Below, one piece after another: positions 44,145 through 53,514 of a stretch of DNA of 64,000 nucleotides (positions are counted from its first letter, which is position 1; each line of letters opens with the position of its first letter). Where the stretch lies: NCBI RefSeq assembly GCF_017916365.1, contig NZ_JAFMSU010000002.1, forward strand, positions 1,612,001 through 1,676,000, written 5' to 3'. A program made the position numbers and the translations under genes. Origin of the DNA: Rufibacter roseolus. GTDB lineage: Bacteria > Bacteroidota > Bacteroidia > Cytophagales > Hymenobacteraceae. The notes under the pieces were generated by a model that was given only the letters and a program-made list of their open reading frames with translations, was not told the DNA's origin and ran no database searches.

Positions 44145-44980
44145 TGGGTACTACCTTTTACATACGGCCTTTTCTGTGGCTGCTTTTACTGGCCGGCCTG
44201 GTGTCTGCCTGCGACATGGAGCAGGAGATTGTGGTTGAATTGCCCAAACTGCCGCCCCAGATGGTAGTGGAATGTTACCTAGAGAACGGTGAGCCCATTA
44301 AGCTGGCTTTATCGGAGTCCTCGGGGTATTTTGATGCCCCTGAAGCCTTGATTGTGACCGGAGCCAGCGTGACCATCACCAAGAACAACGAGGCGCCCAT
44401 CGTCCTGAAAGACACCCTGATCGTTGACGAGGAAAACGAGAAAGTCTACACCCACTACAACCCCATAAAGATTACCGCCGTGCCCGGCGATGTGTTCAAG
44501 CTCCTCATCACCGATCCCAAAGGACGCCGTATCACTGGTACCACCACGGTATTGGACCCTGTTCCCCTGGACAGCGTAGGCTTTAAATTCAACAGCAAAC
44601 CAGAGCAAAGCCAAGAAGCTTACCTCATGGCTCGCTGGCAGGACCCCGCAAATCACAAGAACTTCTACCGCCTGCTGGCCCACAAAAAGGATTCTACTGG
44701 CATAGACAGTCAACTGGACGCGGAAGTGGACGACCGCCTGCGCAATGGCCAGAAGATCACCTATACCACCACCTATCGCTTTGACCGCGATGACACCTTA
44801 ACCGTCAAACTCTTCCACGTAGACGAAGCCTACTATGACTTCATCAGCAGCGTGGAAGACGCCCGTCGCGCCAACGGCAATCCATTTGCCCAACCTGTTA
44901 CCATCAAATCCACCGTAGCCGGAGGCTTCGGCATTTTTACGCACTTGAATTATAACAGCAAGGAGATTATCATCAAATAG
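44144..44980 (+). CDS. DUF4249 domain lipoprotein
   Basis: A 278-residue protein with a lipoprotein signal (LLLLAGLVSAC, Cys at about residue 23) and a beta-rich mature part. It resembles DUF4249, which in Bacteroidota typically follows a TonB receptor of the type at 41793. By analogy with SusD it may assist the receptor at the outer membrane, but DUF4249 has no proven function that I know. One-base overlap with the receptor gene supports a shared role. Confidence 0.84.
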   Translation: MGTTFYIRPFLWLLLLAGLVSACDMEQEIVVELPKLPPQMVVECYLENGEPIKLALSESSGYFDAPEALIVTGASVTITKNNEAPIVLKDTLIVDEENEKVYTHYNPIKITAVPGDVFKLLITDPKGRRITGTTTVLDPVPLDSVGFKFNSKPEQSQEAYLMARWQDPANHKNFYRLLAHKKDSTGIDSQLDAEVDDRLRNGQKITYTTTYRFDRDDTLTVKLFHVDEAYYDFISSVEDARRANGNPFAQPVTIKSTVAGGFGIFTHLNYNSKEIIIK

Positions 44981-44989
44981 GCGGGTTGT

Positions 44990-45025
44990 TTTGGGCCTGA
45001 TTTTGGGAAATCGGCTTAGAAATAG
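44990..45025. repeat. Dispersed palindrome copy
   Basis: GTTTTGGGCCTGATTTTGG with a partly complementary right arm, directly after the DUF4249 gene. Confidence 0.6.
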
Positions 45026-45091
45026 AGCTGGGACAAGAACCTGTAGAGTTGCCAAACACTTCTCCTTAAAACCTAAAGCGGCTCTTTACCA

Positions 45092-45117
45092 AGATTCTCC
45101 CCTCAAGGGGAGAATCT
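45092..45117. terminator. Perfect 11-bp hairpin
   Basis: AGATTCTCCCC and GGGGAGAATCT pair around TCAA, followed by GTTTTC. A likely terminator for the DUF4249 transcript. Confidence 0.7.
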
Positions 45118-45161
45118 GTTTTCTGAGACTGTTCTACTACATCTTAACCCAAATTAAATTT

Positions 45162-45190
45162 AAAAGCAGAACCGGCGGGTTCTGCTTTTA
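45162..45190. terminator. Intrinsic terminator, bidirectional
   Basis: AAAAGCAGAACC and GGTTCTGCTTTT pair perfectly around GGCG; A and T runs flank both sides. It lies between genes facing each other (44144 plus, 45411 minus). Confidence 0.85.
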
Positions 45191-45201
45191 TAATCGATCC
45201 T

Positions 45202-45238
45202 GATTTGAGGCTATTTACCGGAAAAAGGCCTCAACACA
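45202..45238. repeat. Dispersed palindrome copy
   Basis: TTGAGGC and GCCTCAA arms around TATTTACCGGAAAAAG. Confidence 0.62.
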
Positions 45239-45299
45239 AGGTTACTTGTTAAGAGGAACACCGAGAATTGGAGTGTTGCTACAGCCCATCTAGTCCGCC

Positions 45300-45325
45300 C
45301 ACAAGATCCTTCCAGGATGACAAAA
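45300..45325. repeat. Single arm of the GTCATCCTG repeat
   Basis: CACAAGATCCTTCCAGGATG followed by ACAAAA matches the right arm at 15740-15766, with the same inner hairpin ATCCT-TCC-AGGAT. Confidence 0.75.
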
Positions 45326-45410
45326 GGGTAAGGACATGCCCATAGTCTAGGCTCTGAGTTATAACCGAGGATAGATTTACTAACTCAAGACTCAGAACTC
45401 AGGACTATTT

Positions 45411-46229
45411 TTACTCCTGCCGCTTGATTAGTTCGGTGATAAGCAGCGTCATGTTGGGCTCGGCTTTAGCGGCGGCTTCCAGGATGTCCAGCAGGACTAC
45501 TTTCTTGATTTTGCCGGGCACGCAGAGGTCGGTGATGACAGAGACGGCGAAAACCGGGAGGTCCATGTGCACGGCGGCAATCACCTCAGGGACGGTGCTC
45601 ATGCCCACGGCATCGGCCCCGATGGTTCTGATGAAGTGGTACTCGGCTTTGGTTTCCAGCATAGGTCCGGGAGCGCTGGCGTAGACACCGGTTCTCACGT
45701 CAAGACCGTGTACTGCTGAGATCTCCAGCGCCTGCTGGATCAGGTGTTCACTGTAAGGCTCACTCATATCGGGGAAGCGCGGACCCAGGTCTTCCAGGTT
45801 TTTGCCGATAAGCGGGTTGGAAGGCAGCAGGTTGATGTGGTCGGTAATCACCATTAGGTCTGAGGTGTTGAAATCCGGGTGCAGGCCGCCGGCGGCGTTG
45901 CTCACAAACAGCTTCTGGATGCCCAGCAACTTCATCACCCTGATGGGGAATACTACCTGCTCCATAGTATAGCCCTCATAGTAATGGAACCGGCCTTGCA
46001 TCACCACCACGTTGCGGCCCCCCAGCACCCCGAAGATCAGTTTACCGGAGTGGCTCTCTACGGTGGAAACCGGAAAATGTGGGATGTCTGCGTAGTCAAG
46101 GCTAAAGGCCATGTCAATGTCTTGCACCAGGGCGCCCAGGCCGGTGCCCAGCACAATCCCGAAATCGGGCTGGAACTGGGAGGTTTCCTGGCGGATGTAA
46201 TCAGCGGCTTCTTGCAGGGTTTTAATCAT
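45411..46229 (-). CDS. punA: Purine nucleoside phosphorylase
   Basis: A 272-residue trimeric-type PNP (class I) that cleaves purine nucleosides with phosphate, giving the base and ribose 1-phosphate. Family signatures: GIVLGTGLG near residue 24, ESHSGKLIFG, VSNAAGGL, PGPMLETKAEY and DAVGMSTVPEV. No neighbour in purine metabolism is visible. The gap to sppA upstream holds a terminator and a dispersed palindrome, so it is probably transcribed alone. Confidence 0.92.
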   Translation of the reverse strand: MIKTLQEAADYIRQETSQFQPDFGIVLGTGLGALVQDIDMAFSLDYADIPHFPVSTVESHSGKLIFGVLGGRNVVVMQGRFHYYEGYTMEQVVFPIRVMKLLGIQKLFVSNAAGGLHPDFNTSDLMVITDHINLLPSNPLIGKNLEDLGPRFPDMSEPYSEHLIQQALEISAVHGLDVRTGVYASAPGPMLETKAEYHFIRTIGADAVGMSTVPEVIAAVHMDLPVFAVSVITDLCVPGKIKKVVLLDILEAAAKAEPNMTLLITELIKRQE

Positions 46230-46248
46230 TGTCTTAGGTTTTGGTAAG

Positions 46249-46288
46249 CTGTTTTACGCCCTATTTAAAGAAATAGGCCATAAAACGG
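46249..46288. repeat. Dispersed palindrome copy
   Basis: CTGTTTTACGCCCTATTT and AAATAGGCCATAAAACGGG, 20 nt upstream of the PNP start codon. Confidence 0.7.
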
Positions 46289-46355
46289 GTTGGTTCAGGG
46301 GTGGCGCAAGGTCGTAAAAAATCAGGAAAAGCAGGAGCTCACTTTCTCTTAAAAC

Positions 46356-46387
46356 GAAAAAGGCCACCCAATGGGCAGCCTTTTCCA
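46356..46387 (-). terminator. Terminator after sppA
   Basis: AAAAAGGC/GCCTTTT outer stem with an inner CCC/GGG stem, A and T runs on both sides, 20 nt after the sppA stop. Confidence 0.75.
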
Positions 46388-46406
46388 AGAAACAAAGTGT
46401 AGTCTT

Positions 46407-48176
46407 TTAATTGATCTCAATTTCAAACGGCAGACGCGCCTGGATGCCCTGCATCTGCATCACGCGCTGGTACTGTTGGTAGTAAGGCAGCATATCGCCC
46501 AGTTCATTGCGCAGGAAGTAGGCCTTCATCTGTGACTCGGTGTCTGAGAACAGGTTGTCCATGAAAGACTTCTGCGCTGGCAAAGTGCGCAGACGGTAGT
46601 CGCCTTCTTTCAGTTTGGCTTTTCTGGCGGCAATGGCAATGGCCTGGTCCAGACCGCCCATCACGTCCACCAGACCTCTCTGCTTGGCTTCAATGCCGGA
46701 CCACACGCGGCCCGAAGCCACTTTCCGCAGATCGGCAACGGGCATGTGTCTTGACTGGGCAGCTTTGGTAGTGAAGTCATCGTAGATGCGCTCTACCTCG
46801 CGCTGGATGTGCATTTTCTCGTACGGCGTCATGGCGCGGGTCACAGATGGAACGTCTGAGAACTTACCGGTTTTCACACGGTCTGTGGTAATGCCCAGTT
46901 TGTTTTTAAGGAAGTTCTCTGAGTTGACCATCATGCCAAACACCCCGATGCTGCCGGTAATGGTGGTGGGGTGCGCCACAATGGTATCGCAGGCCATGGC
47001 AATGTAATATCCGCCTGAGGCGGCCACGTCAGACATGGAGGCAATGATGGGCTTCACTTTTTTGGTGAGCATCACCTCGCGCCAGATCACGTCTGAGGCC
47101 AGGGAACTACCGCCCGGCGAATTGATGCGCAGCACCACCGCCTTAACGTTCTTGTCCAGCCGGGCTTTCCGGATGGCTTCTGACATGCCCTGTCCGCCAA
47201 TAGATTCATCATCACCTTTTCCGCCCACGATATCGCCGGAAGCGTAGATCACCGCAATCTTATTCGAAGATGAGCCTGATTTCTTCTCCGGATCAGCGGC
47301 TTTCTTGTAGGTGCCCAGGTTTACCAGCTTCAGCTCTTTTTCCTTCTTCACGCCGGTTCTGGATTTCATGTAATCGGTGGCCTCGTCATAATAGCCCAGG
47401 TGGGTCACCAGGCCGTAGCGCAGCGCGTCTTTGGCGTTGTGCACCAGCATGGAGTCTGATAGGTTCTTCATTTCTGCCAGGGATTTCTTGCGCGAGGCGG
47501 CAATGTTCTGCAGCATGAAGTCATTCAGAGAGTTCAGGAAAGACTGCGTCTGCTCACGGCTGGGATCACTCATCTTGTCCAGGATGAAAGGCTCCACGGC
47601 GCTCTTGTACTCTCCTACCTTAAAGATGTACGGCTGCAGGTCCAGCTTCTCCAGAGTGCCTTTAAAGAACATCACCTCAGAGCTGAGGCCGTTCAGTTCC
47701 ATGGTTCCCTGCGGGTTTAGGTAGAATCTATCGGCTACGGAGGCCAGGTAATAGGCTTTCTCGGTGGAGAACTCGCTGTAGGCCACTACAAACTTCTTGG
47801 ATTTCTTGAAGTCCAGCAGTGCATTGCGGATCTCCTCTACCGAGGCCATGCCGGCCTGCAGCAGATCCAAGTTCAGGAAAATACCTTTGATGTGGTCATC
47901 GGCTTTGGCCTTCTTGATGGAGGCTTTGATCTCATCCAACCCAATGCCCTCCTGCCCGAACACCTCTTCCATGCCCAGGTCAGCGAACGGACTGCGGGGT
48001 GCCCGCTCCACTACCGGCTGGCCCAACTTGAGCTCCAGCACAGAACCTTCGGCAATGCTCACCTCATCCCCCGAGGACGCCGCCGCAGCAATGCCCAACA
48101 AGATGAGGAAACTCACCACGCTAAACAAAAACAAGCCAACCATGGTGGCCAGCACAAACTTTAAGAACTGTCGCAT
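46407..48176 (-). CDS. sppA: SppA, signal peptide peptidase (67-kDa type)
   Basis: A membrane-anchored serine protease that degrades cleaved signal peptides. The 589-residue protein has one N-terminal transmembrane helix (about 10-33) and two tandem SppA domains. The catalytic pair is Lys191 (VGEYKSAVEPF) and Ser387 (VAASGGYYIA), matching the Lys/Ser dyad of E. coli SppA, and INSPGGS (351-357) is the oxyanion region. Single gene; divergent from the gene at 48604. Confidence 0.92.
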   Translation of the reverse strand: MRQFLKFVLATMVGLFLFSVVSFLILLGIAAAASSGDEVSIAEGSVLELKLGQPVVERAPRSPFADLGMEEVFGQEGIGLDEIKASIKKAKADDHIKGIFLNLDLLQAGMASVEEIRNALLDFKKSKKFVVAYSEFSTEKAYYLASVADRFYLNPQGTMELNGLSSEVMFFKGTLEKLDLQPYIFKVGEYKSAVEPFILDKMSDPSREQTQSFLNSLNDFMLQNIAASRKKSLAEMKNLSDSMLVHNAKDALRYGLVTHLGYYDEATDYMKSRTGVKKEKELKLVNLGTYKKAADPEKKSGSSSNKIAVIYASGDIVGGKGDDESIGGQGMSEAIRKARLDKNVKAVVLRINSPGGSSLASDVIWREVMLTKKVKPIIASMSDVAASGGYYIAMACDTIVAHPTTITGSIGVFGMMVNSENFLKNKLGITTDRVKTGKFSDVPSVTRAMTPYEKMHIQREVERIYDDFTTKAAQSRHMPVADLRKVASGRVWSGIEAKQRGLVDVMGGLDQAIAIAARKAKLKEGDYRLRTLPAQKSFMDNLFSDTESQMKAYFLRNELGDMLPYYQQYQRVMQMQGIQARLPFEIEIN

Positions 48177-48603
48177 ATTAAATCTATCAATTCAGGACCT
48201 AAGACAGGCCTGCAATGTCTCCACATTAGTCGTAAAATAGGCAGAATACTTACAAAAACGTTATGGTCTTCTTTATCTTACAAAATCTGATGAACCGGTA
48301 AGTACCCGGCAAAGCGAACGCCACCAGCCCCACAGCGCTATAATTCATTCATCAACAAACACTTCCTTGATCCTATTCCTTCCTTTTCCTACCCTCCCGG
48401 TTCTTTTTTCTCCTGGCGTGTTCCACGCAAAAAAAGATGAGGACCCTGGCCCTTCATAAGCACACCTGAACAGATTTCCCAAGGGCTTAGCGTCTCTTGC
48501 AGCGCTATTCTCTTCTACCGGCAGGGCTTTCCTTTGTTTCCACCGGGCGGTGTTTTCCACTTGATTTTAGCAAATTGCCCCGATTGCCGTATATAGCCTT
48601 ACA
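48177..48603. other. Divergent gap between sppA and 48604
   Basis: About 427 nt with no convincing gene or repeat. A 71-codon minus-strand reading (48345-48560) lacks family features and is not called. Promoters of both divergent genes should lie here. Confidence 0.5.
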
Positions 48604-49203
48604 ATGAAAAGATGGACACTCCTTGCGTTCCTGGTCTTAGGCACTTTCCTGGCCCAGGCGCAATACAAGCGAAACCTTAATTTCAAGTACTTTGGGCTCA
48701 CGGTGCACCCCAAAGGCGATGATAATGCCGAGTTGATGCCCCTGAACCCCGATGGCAAAGGCTATCTGGTGCTGAACCTGGGCGCCAGCGTGGCCTATGA
48801 GCAATTCATTATTCCGGATAAACTGTCCGTCAAGGCCATTCAGGCCCTGTACGCCGATTGCGCGATGCAGTTCGCGGGCTTTACCCACTTAGGGCTGCGG
48901 GCGGTGGTGTTCCAGATTGGTCGTCATTCGCTTAACGGGGGCCTGGGACCTACCCTGGTTTACCGCCGCAACTGGTCTGACCTGCCCGGGTACAATTTCT
49001 CCACCTCTTTCTTTGGCGGTGACCCCGATGACAAGTGGCAGTATAAGATGGTCTGGTACGCCGGCGAATTTGAGTACAATTACCGCCTCTCTGAGCGCAC
49101 GGACTTCTCCACCTCGTTTGTGCCCGGCTACCCCAATATCATGAGCCTCTCTTTTGGCGTGCGCTATTGGATTAAAGAAAAAGACAAGTCTTCTGCTCCC
49201 TAA
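48604..49203 (+). CDS. Exported protein of unknown function, possibly beta-barrel
   Basis: A 199-residue protein with a signal peptide (residues 1-20, cleavage after AQA). The mature part alternates hydrophobic and polar residues, with Tyr/Gly-rich stretches (GLGPTLVYRRNW, NYRLSERTDFSTSFVPGY) and ends SFGVRYWIKEK, suggesting outer-membrane strands. I do not recognise the family. A single gene; no partner is evident. Confidence 0.66.
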   Translation: MKRWTLLAFLVLGTFLAQAQYKRNLNFKYFGLTVHPKGDDNAELMPLNPDGKGYLVLNLGASVAYEQFIIPDKLSVKAIQALYADCAMQFAGFTHLGLRAVVFQIGRHSLNGGLGPTLVYRRNWSDLPGYNFSTSFFGGDPDDKWQYKMVWYAGEFEYNYRLSERTDFSTSFVPGYPNIMSLSFGVRYWIKEKDKSSAP

Positions 49204-49310
49204 GAAAGCCTACTCTGCTTAAGATCCGTTTTCTTTAAATCAGACCAAAAATAGAAAATGGGCTGGCCTTCCTGTCTTGGAGTCAGCGGCTGTGCCCTGG
49301 ATAAAACACA

Positions 49311-49341
49311 AGAACACCCTCCTGTTACAGAAGGGTGTTCT
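49311..49341. terminator. Hairpin between convergent genes
   Basis: AGAACACCCT and AGGGTGTTCT pair across 11 nt; on the minus strand it is followed by TTGTGTTTTA. It lies between the convergent 48604 and GH1-RmlD genes. Confidence 0.65.
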
Positions 49342-49378
49342 GCTCTACACACCAACAAACCTAAACATCCATCATTCT

Positions 49379-49417
49379 GGTTTTCTGCCTGTTTTTACAA
49401 AATCAGGCGGAAACGGT
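49379..49417. repeat. Dispersed palindrome copy overlapping a stop codon
   Basis: TTTTCTGCCTGTTTT and AAAATCAGGCGGAAAC; the right arm contains the stop codon and last codons of the GH1-RmlD gene. Confidence 0.65.
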
Positions 49418-51751
49418 AATGCGGTTGGCCCATCTCATACGGTTGGCGTAGCGCACCAAAGCGTCCTCTAACTGAGGCAAGATCTGGCCGCGCTCGCTGC
49501 CCAAGGCGCTAAACCTTGGCCTCGGGGCCTGATGTCCTTGCAATTCATTCGCGGAGAATCCCTGAACCAGGTTGGGGTCCAGTCCGACAATCTCGGCGGC
49601 TTTGCGGGCCAGGTCCGCCCAGGTGATCTCGCCTTCATTGGTCAGGTGCCAGATGCCCGATTCCTCGTCTACCAGCATATCAAGGCAGGCGTTCACCAAA
49701 TCGGGCACGTAGGTGGGCGACACCACAATGTCCTCCGGCGCCAGAAAGGTGTTCCCCTGGGCCAGTTGCTTCACCATGAGCGTGAGGAAGTTGGCTTCAT
49801 CCCAGGGCCCGAAGAACGAGCTGGTGCGCACGATCAAAGCGCCGGGATGCATGTCCAGCACGTATTTCTCAGCCTGGGCTTTGCTATGGCCATACACGTT
49901 GAGGGGGTTCACGGCATCGCTCTCAGTGTAAGGCGCCTGTTTTAAACCATCAAACACCAGGTCTGAGGAGAAGGTCAGGTACTGCACGCCGCGCTTCTGA
50001 CAGGTGGCCGCCAGCAGCATAGCCCCGTGGGCATTGACCAGGTGGCAAGACTCACAGTCTTCCTCGGCCTCGTCAATCTTCACGTAACCGGCTGCGTTGA
50101 TCACCGCCCAAGGGTTGTAGTAGTTCATGGCCCGCTCAATGGAGAACGGATCTGTAATGTTCATCTGTTTGCGGCCTACTAGGCGGTAAGGGATGTGCCG
50201 GTCTGCGCAGAGGCGGGCAAAAGCGCTGCCCAGGGTTCCGGTGGCCCCGGTAATGAGAATGGGCCGGGTCGTGTTTTCCAGGTGCAGAACTTCCTGCTCG
50301 GTCAGGCCATCTCCCTCGGGGATGGTTTCGGTTTCGCAGATGGGGTTCCAGTTGTTGCGCCACACCGATTTGGTGCCGCGGCCGAAACGGCTTTCCTCCC
50401 GGTTCAGGAAAAGCTCAGCGTGTTTGTCTTCTTCCGTGAATGGATAGAAAAACCTATCCGGTCGCTGCCACCAACCGGGAAGGTGGAACAATGGGTGTTC
50501 GTATTCTTCGCCCTTCGCCAATTTGGTCAGCATCTTGGCCAAGGCTGTAGGTCGGGGCTTAGGTCCACGCACATCAAACACACCCGGCTCATAGTAGCCC
50601 TCGGCGCGGGTGACCAGGTTCACCCAGTCAAAGGTGCCCAGCAAGGACCAGGCAGCCACGCCCACTATGTTTACGCCCTGTTTTTTCAAATCTGTGCAGG
50701 AATCCCAGACGTGCTTAAACCACTGCACCTGCTCCTCGCGGGCGCCGCAGATGTGTACCTCGGTCACGGAGATGGGTAAGCCGTAGCGTTCCCAGGTTTC
50801 GCGCAGCAAAACTTTATGGCCTGAGTAGAAACCAGCCGGATCTTCCGTTTTCACCCGGAGGGCTTCCACGTCTACATATTGGTGGATGCCGTTGCCGCCG
50901 TGGGTCCACTCCGGGAAAGAGGCCAGGTTCTCGTCCAGGTAGCGTTCGCTGGGCGGATAATGGTTGATGCCGATGATGTCTGGCGAACAGGGATTGTCCC
51001 GGAACCACTGCAGGTCCTCCTCCGGAATTCCGCAGTTCACGAAGTACTGCCACATGGAGTGCTCTGGGGTAAGGGTCCCGGTGAGCAGGTCCAGGCTGGC
51101 CCAGCGGCGGTCATTGTCCAGCTTTGCCTGGTATGCCAGCAGCGGGGTACTGTAGGTTTTGCCTAAGTCCTCTGTTTGCACCAGTTTGGCATGCGGAATA
51201 ACTTCCCTGATGGCACGCATGGCCAGCACGGTGGCTTTGCATTGGTGCAACAAGGTTAGCCCGAAGGTTTTGCCGTCTCTGCCGTGCGGGTACCAGTGGC
51301 CGTACAATCCACTGAAGCGGGCGGTGGTAAGTGGTTCATTCACGGGGGTAAAGTACTCCACCCAGGGGTAGCGTTCTGCCACGGCTCGGGCGTATTCGGC
51401 TACTCCCTCGGGGAAGGATGGGTCTGCCAGGTTGGTGTGAATGGGACCGCTGCCGTGGTGCACCAACCCAAGAATGGGAGTAATGTTGTGTTCCTGCAGT
51501 AACTGCATGCGGCGGTCGCCCCAGGTCCAGTCAGCGGTGGCGGGTCCGTTGGGGGCGGTTAACTCCCAAAGCAGCGGATACCGCATCTTTTTCACCCCGA
51601 TGGAGCCAAACAGGGCAATGTCTTCCTCGCGCAGGGCATGGCCGTTCAATTGCATCTGGTCCAGGTATTCATCTCCTACCCGGTTTACGGTACACTCCAA
51701 ACCTGCCCAAACTTCCGGGAAACAAGGGTTCAGATTATCGCTATTCTCCAT
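49403..51751 (-). CDS. GH1 glycosidase-like and RmlD-like fusion protein
   Basis: A 782-residue fusion from the ATG at 51749-51751. Residues 1-415 form a family 1 glycosidase-like barrel: the acid/base Glu139 is in TPVNEP and the nucleophile Glu331 in VTEVHICG (classical ITENG). Residues 497-782 form an RmlD-like sugar-nucleotide reductase: GATGTLG (502-508) and YGHSK (620-624). The RmlD family reduces dTDP-4-keto-6-deoxymannose to dTDP-rhamnose. No rhamnose genes are adjacent. No signal peptide is seen, so it is probably cytoplasmic. A reading from 51796 adds 15 residues that look unlike either domain. Confidence 0.86.
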   Translation of the reverse strand: MENSDNLNPCFPEVWAGLECTVNRVGDEYLDQMQLNGHALREEDIALFGSIGVKKMRYPLLWELTAPNGPATADWTWGDRRMQLLQEHNITPILGLVHHGSGPIHTNLADPSFPEGVAEYARAVAERYPWVEYFTPVNEPLTTARFSGLYGHWYPHGRDGKTFGLTLLHQCKATVLAMRAIREVIPHAKLVQTEDLGKTYSTPLLAYQAKLDNDRRWASLDLLTGTLTPEHSMWQYFVNCGIPEEDLQWFRDNPCSPDIIGINHYPPSERYLDENLASFPEWTHGGNGIHQYVDVEALRVKTEDPAGFYSGHKVLLRETWERYGLPISVTEVHICGAREEQVQWFKHVWDSCTDLKKQGVNIVGVAAWSLLGTFDWVNLVTRAEGYYEPGVFDVRGPKPRPTALAKMLTKLAKGEEYEHPLFHLPGWWQRPDRFFYPFTEEDKHAELFLNREESRFGRGTKSVWRNNWNPICETETIPEGDGLTEQEVLHLENTTRPILITGATGTLGSAFARLCADRHIPYRLVGRKQMNITDPFSIERAMNYYNPWAVINAAGYVKIDEAEEDCESCHLVNAHGAMLLAATCQKRGVQYLTFSSDLVFDGLKQAPYTESDAVNPLNVYGHSKAQAEKYVLDMHPGALIVRTSSFFGPWDEANFLTLMVKQLAQGNTFLAPEDIVVSPTYVPDLVNACLDMLVDEESGIWHLTNEGEITWADLARKAAEIVGLDPNLVQGFSANELQGHQAPRPRFSALGSERGQILPQLEDALVRYANRMRWANRITVSA

Positions 51752-52048
51752 ACTATTGAGTTGTGAACCAGAGCAAAGTAACACCCTATCTATCATGCTA
51801 TTACAAAGTTTCGTGACGATAAATAGGTAGCATGATCTTAAATAAATTACCTAAGACTATGGGCAATTGCTCACAAAGTTCAGTGATGTTTTAGAAAGTT
51901 AGCTCCGGTAATTGTTATACTTCATTTACCGGTTTGAAGAAAATACGCGAGGGCGAAAGAGGGAGTTGAAGAACAGCTGAAATATAGGGGTATGCACTTA
52001 AAAAACCGTATTTACAGCAGAAGAACTAAGTAAGTACGCGCTGGAAGT

Positions 52049-52086
52049 GGTATTTTAGCCTTTATTCAGAAAAATACCTTTAAACC
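52049..52086. repeat. Dispersed palindrome copy (weak)
   Basis: GTATTTTAGCCTTTATTC and a related right arm (AAAAATACCTTTAAACC). Confidence 0.5.
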
Positions 52087-52382
52087 AAAAACTTTATTCA
52101 AGAGATAATTCATTAAAATAATTATAGAATGAAAAGTTTTCAATTCAACTTCAAACATCCTTCAATTCCTTCCTAAACCTTGAATATTAGGAAAAATAAG
52201 AGAACCTTATGCTCAATTCTTCTTTCGCAAAAACAGATGAATTGAAATAAACAGGAGAAATTAAAAGCCTTGATAATGAGGTAAACCCATTACCTGAGTT
52301 TAATCTAGGGCGAATGCATAAATGTAGAGGTACTCAAAACCAGACCTTACGCTGGCAAATCCTTACCTAAAGAATAGACCAG

Positions 52383-52420
52383 CTTTGAGCCTGTTTTTCA
52401 GAAAGTACCTTAAAAGCAGG
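52383..52420. repeat. Dispersed palindrome copy
   Basis: GCTTTGAGCCTGTTTTTC and GAAAGTACCTTAAAAGC, next to the kinase stop codon. Confidence 0.55.
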
Positions 52421-52422
52421 AA

Positions 52423-53502
52423 TCAGTCTTTGGGAAGGGTAATGTAGAAAGTGGTGCCTTCGCCCTCTTTGCTTTTAAAGGTGATTTGCCCGTGGTGCCA
52501 TTCTACAATAGTTTTGATAATGGACATGCCCAACCCCACCGAAGGCTCTCCTTTAAGACCCGGACGGCGGGCCTTGGTAAACTCTTCAAACAGCGTGGCG
52601 TGGTACTGCTCGGGAATACCCACTCCGGTATCGGCTACAGTGATCAGAACCTGGCTTTCTTTCTCCTCCAAGCCAACCGTGATGCGCCCTCCGTCTGGTG
52701 TGAACTTAAGGGCATTAGAGATTAGGTTGTTGATGGCTTGCATGAATTTGTTGTCATCTACCTGAGCGTAGATTTCCTCCTGAGCAGGCGTAAACTCAAA
52801 ATGCACTGACAACACCTTTCCTTCAAAGTGATTGTACTCCACCAGGGCTTCTCTGAACTTCTCCACCAGATTTACCCGCCGGGTAATTACCCCAGTATTG
52901 GCAGCCTCCAGAAACTCCTTTTTGATGAACTCTTGTATGAGGCGGGTCCCGTTCTGGCTGCTCTTGTCAATCAAATGAATAATCTCCAAAGCATCTTCAT
53001 CGGCTTTATCTCCCAATCGCTCTAACAGTATTTCTGATAAACCATGAATCATGCCCATAGGCCCGGCCAGGTCATGGGAAAGAATGTTCAGGATGGAGTT
53101 TTTCTTGTTAGAGAATTTCTTGAGGTTGTCGTTGTACTGGCGTTGGAACGAGATGTCTTCTGCTTGCCCAATAATCAGGCGCTCGCCGGTGCTTTGCTCC
53201 AGCACGGTAGGGCGTAGACAGACCCACTGCTCTTCTTGCCCGGTTAACCTAATCCGGAACTCAATTTCCGGGCAAATGCCTGGCTCGTTGGCTTCGGTCA
53301 ACTTTGATAGGACATGCTCCTGGTCATCTGGGTGAACCTGCTGCAGAAGGGCAACAATGTCTGACTGGTCGTCTTGTATTTTGAAAATTTCTTTGAAGGC
53401 GGGGCTCAGGTATACAAACTGGCCTGAGCTAGTGTCATAGGCGAACAAACTTAATCCGGTCTGCTCCAATAGGGCTTTGCAAAACTCGTGGGAGTTAATC
53501 AT
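52423..53502 (-). CDS. PAS-domain sensor histidine kinase
   Basis: A soluble 359-residue kinase. A PAS domain fills about 12-120 (LFAYDTSSGQFVYLSPAFKEIF), then the phospho-acceptor His143 in NILSHDLAGPMG, and a HATPase domain with NLISNALKF (N box), DTGVGIP (G1) and GLGMSIIK (G2). No membrane segments. No response regulator is directly next to it; the two regulators at 54888 and 57852 face the other way. Its HisKA sequence differs from the two kinases downstream, so it is not part of their duplication. Confidence 0.9.
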   Translation of the reverse strand: MINSHEFCKALLEQTGLSLFAYDTSSGQFVYLSPAFKEIFKIQDDQSDIVALLQQVHPDDQEHVLSKLTEANEPGICPEIEFRIRLTGQEEQWVCLRPTVLEQSTGERLIIGQAEDISFQRQYNDNLKKFSNKKNSILNILSHDLAGPMGMIHGLSEILLERLGDKADEDALEIIHLIDKSSQNGTRLIQEFIKKEFLEAANTGVITRRVNLVEKFREALVEYNHFEGKVLSVHFEFTPAQEEIYAQVDDNKFMQAINNLISNALKFTPDGGRITVGLEEKESQVLITVADTGVGIPEQYHATLFEEFTKARRPGLKGEPSVGLGMSIIKTIVEWHHGQITFKSKEGEGTTFYITLPKD

Positions 53503-53514
53503 AACAACGTCTTA

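Larger units (their letters stand above)
44981..45410. other. Repeat-rich gap after DUF4249 gene
   Basis: About 430 nt without a gene. It contains two dispersed palindromes (44990-45025, 45202-45238), a perfect hairpin (45092-45117), a terminator (45162-45190), a REP-like single arm (45300-45325) and an AGTTCTGAGTC-type unit (GACTCAGAACT, 45389-45399). Confidence 0.75.
51752..52422. other. AT-rich gap upstream of the GH1-RmlD gene
   Basis: About 670 nt with no gene. It holds two dispersed palindromes (52049-52086 and 52383-52420) and otherwise AT-rich sequence with no clear features. Minus-strand transcription of the fusion gene should start near 51,800. Confidence 0.6.

Noticed and set aside
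48345-48560. 71-codon frame on the minus strand upstream of sppA
   Set aside because: No motif, no ribosome binding site of note, and atypical composition.
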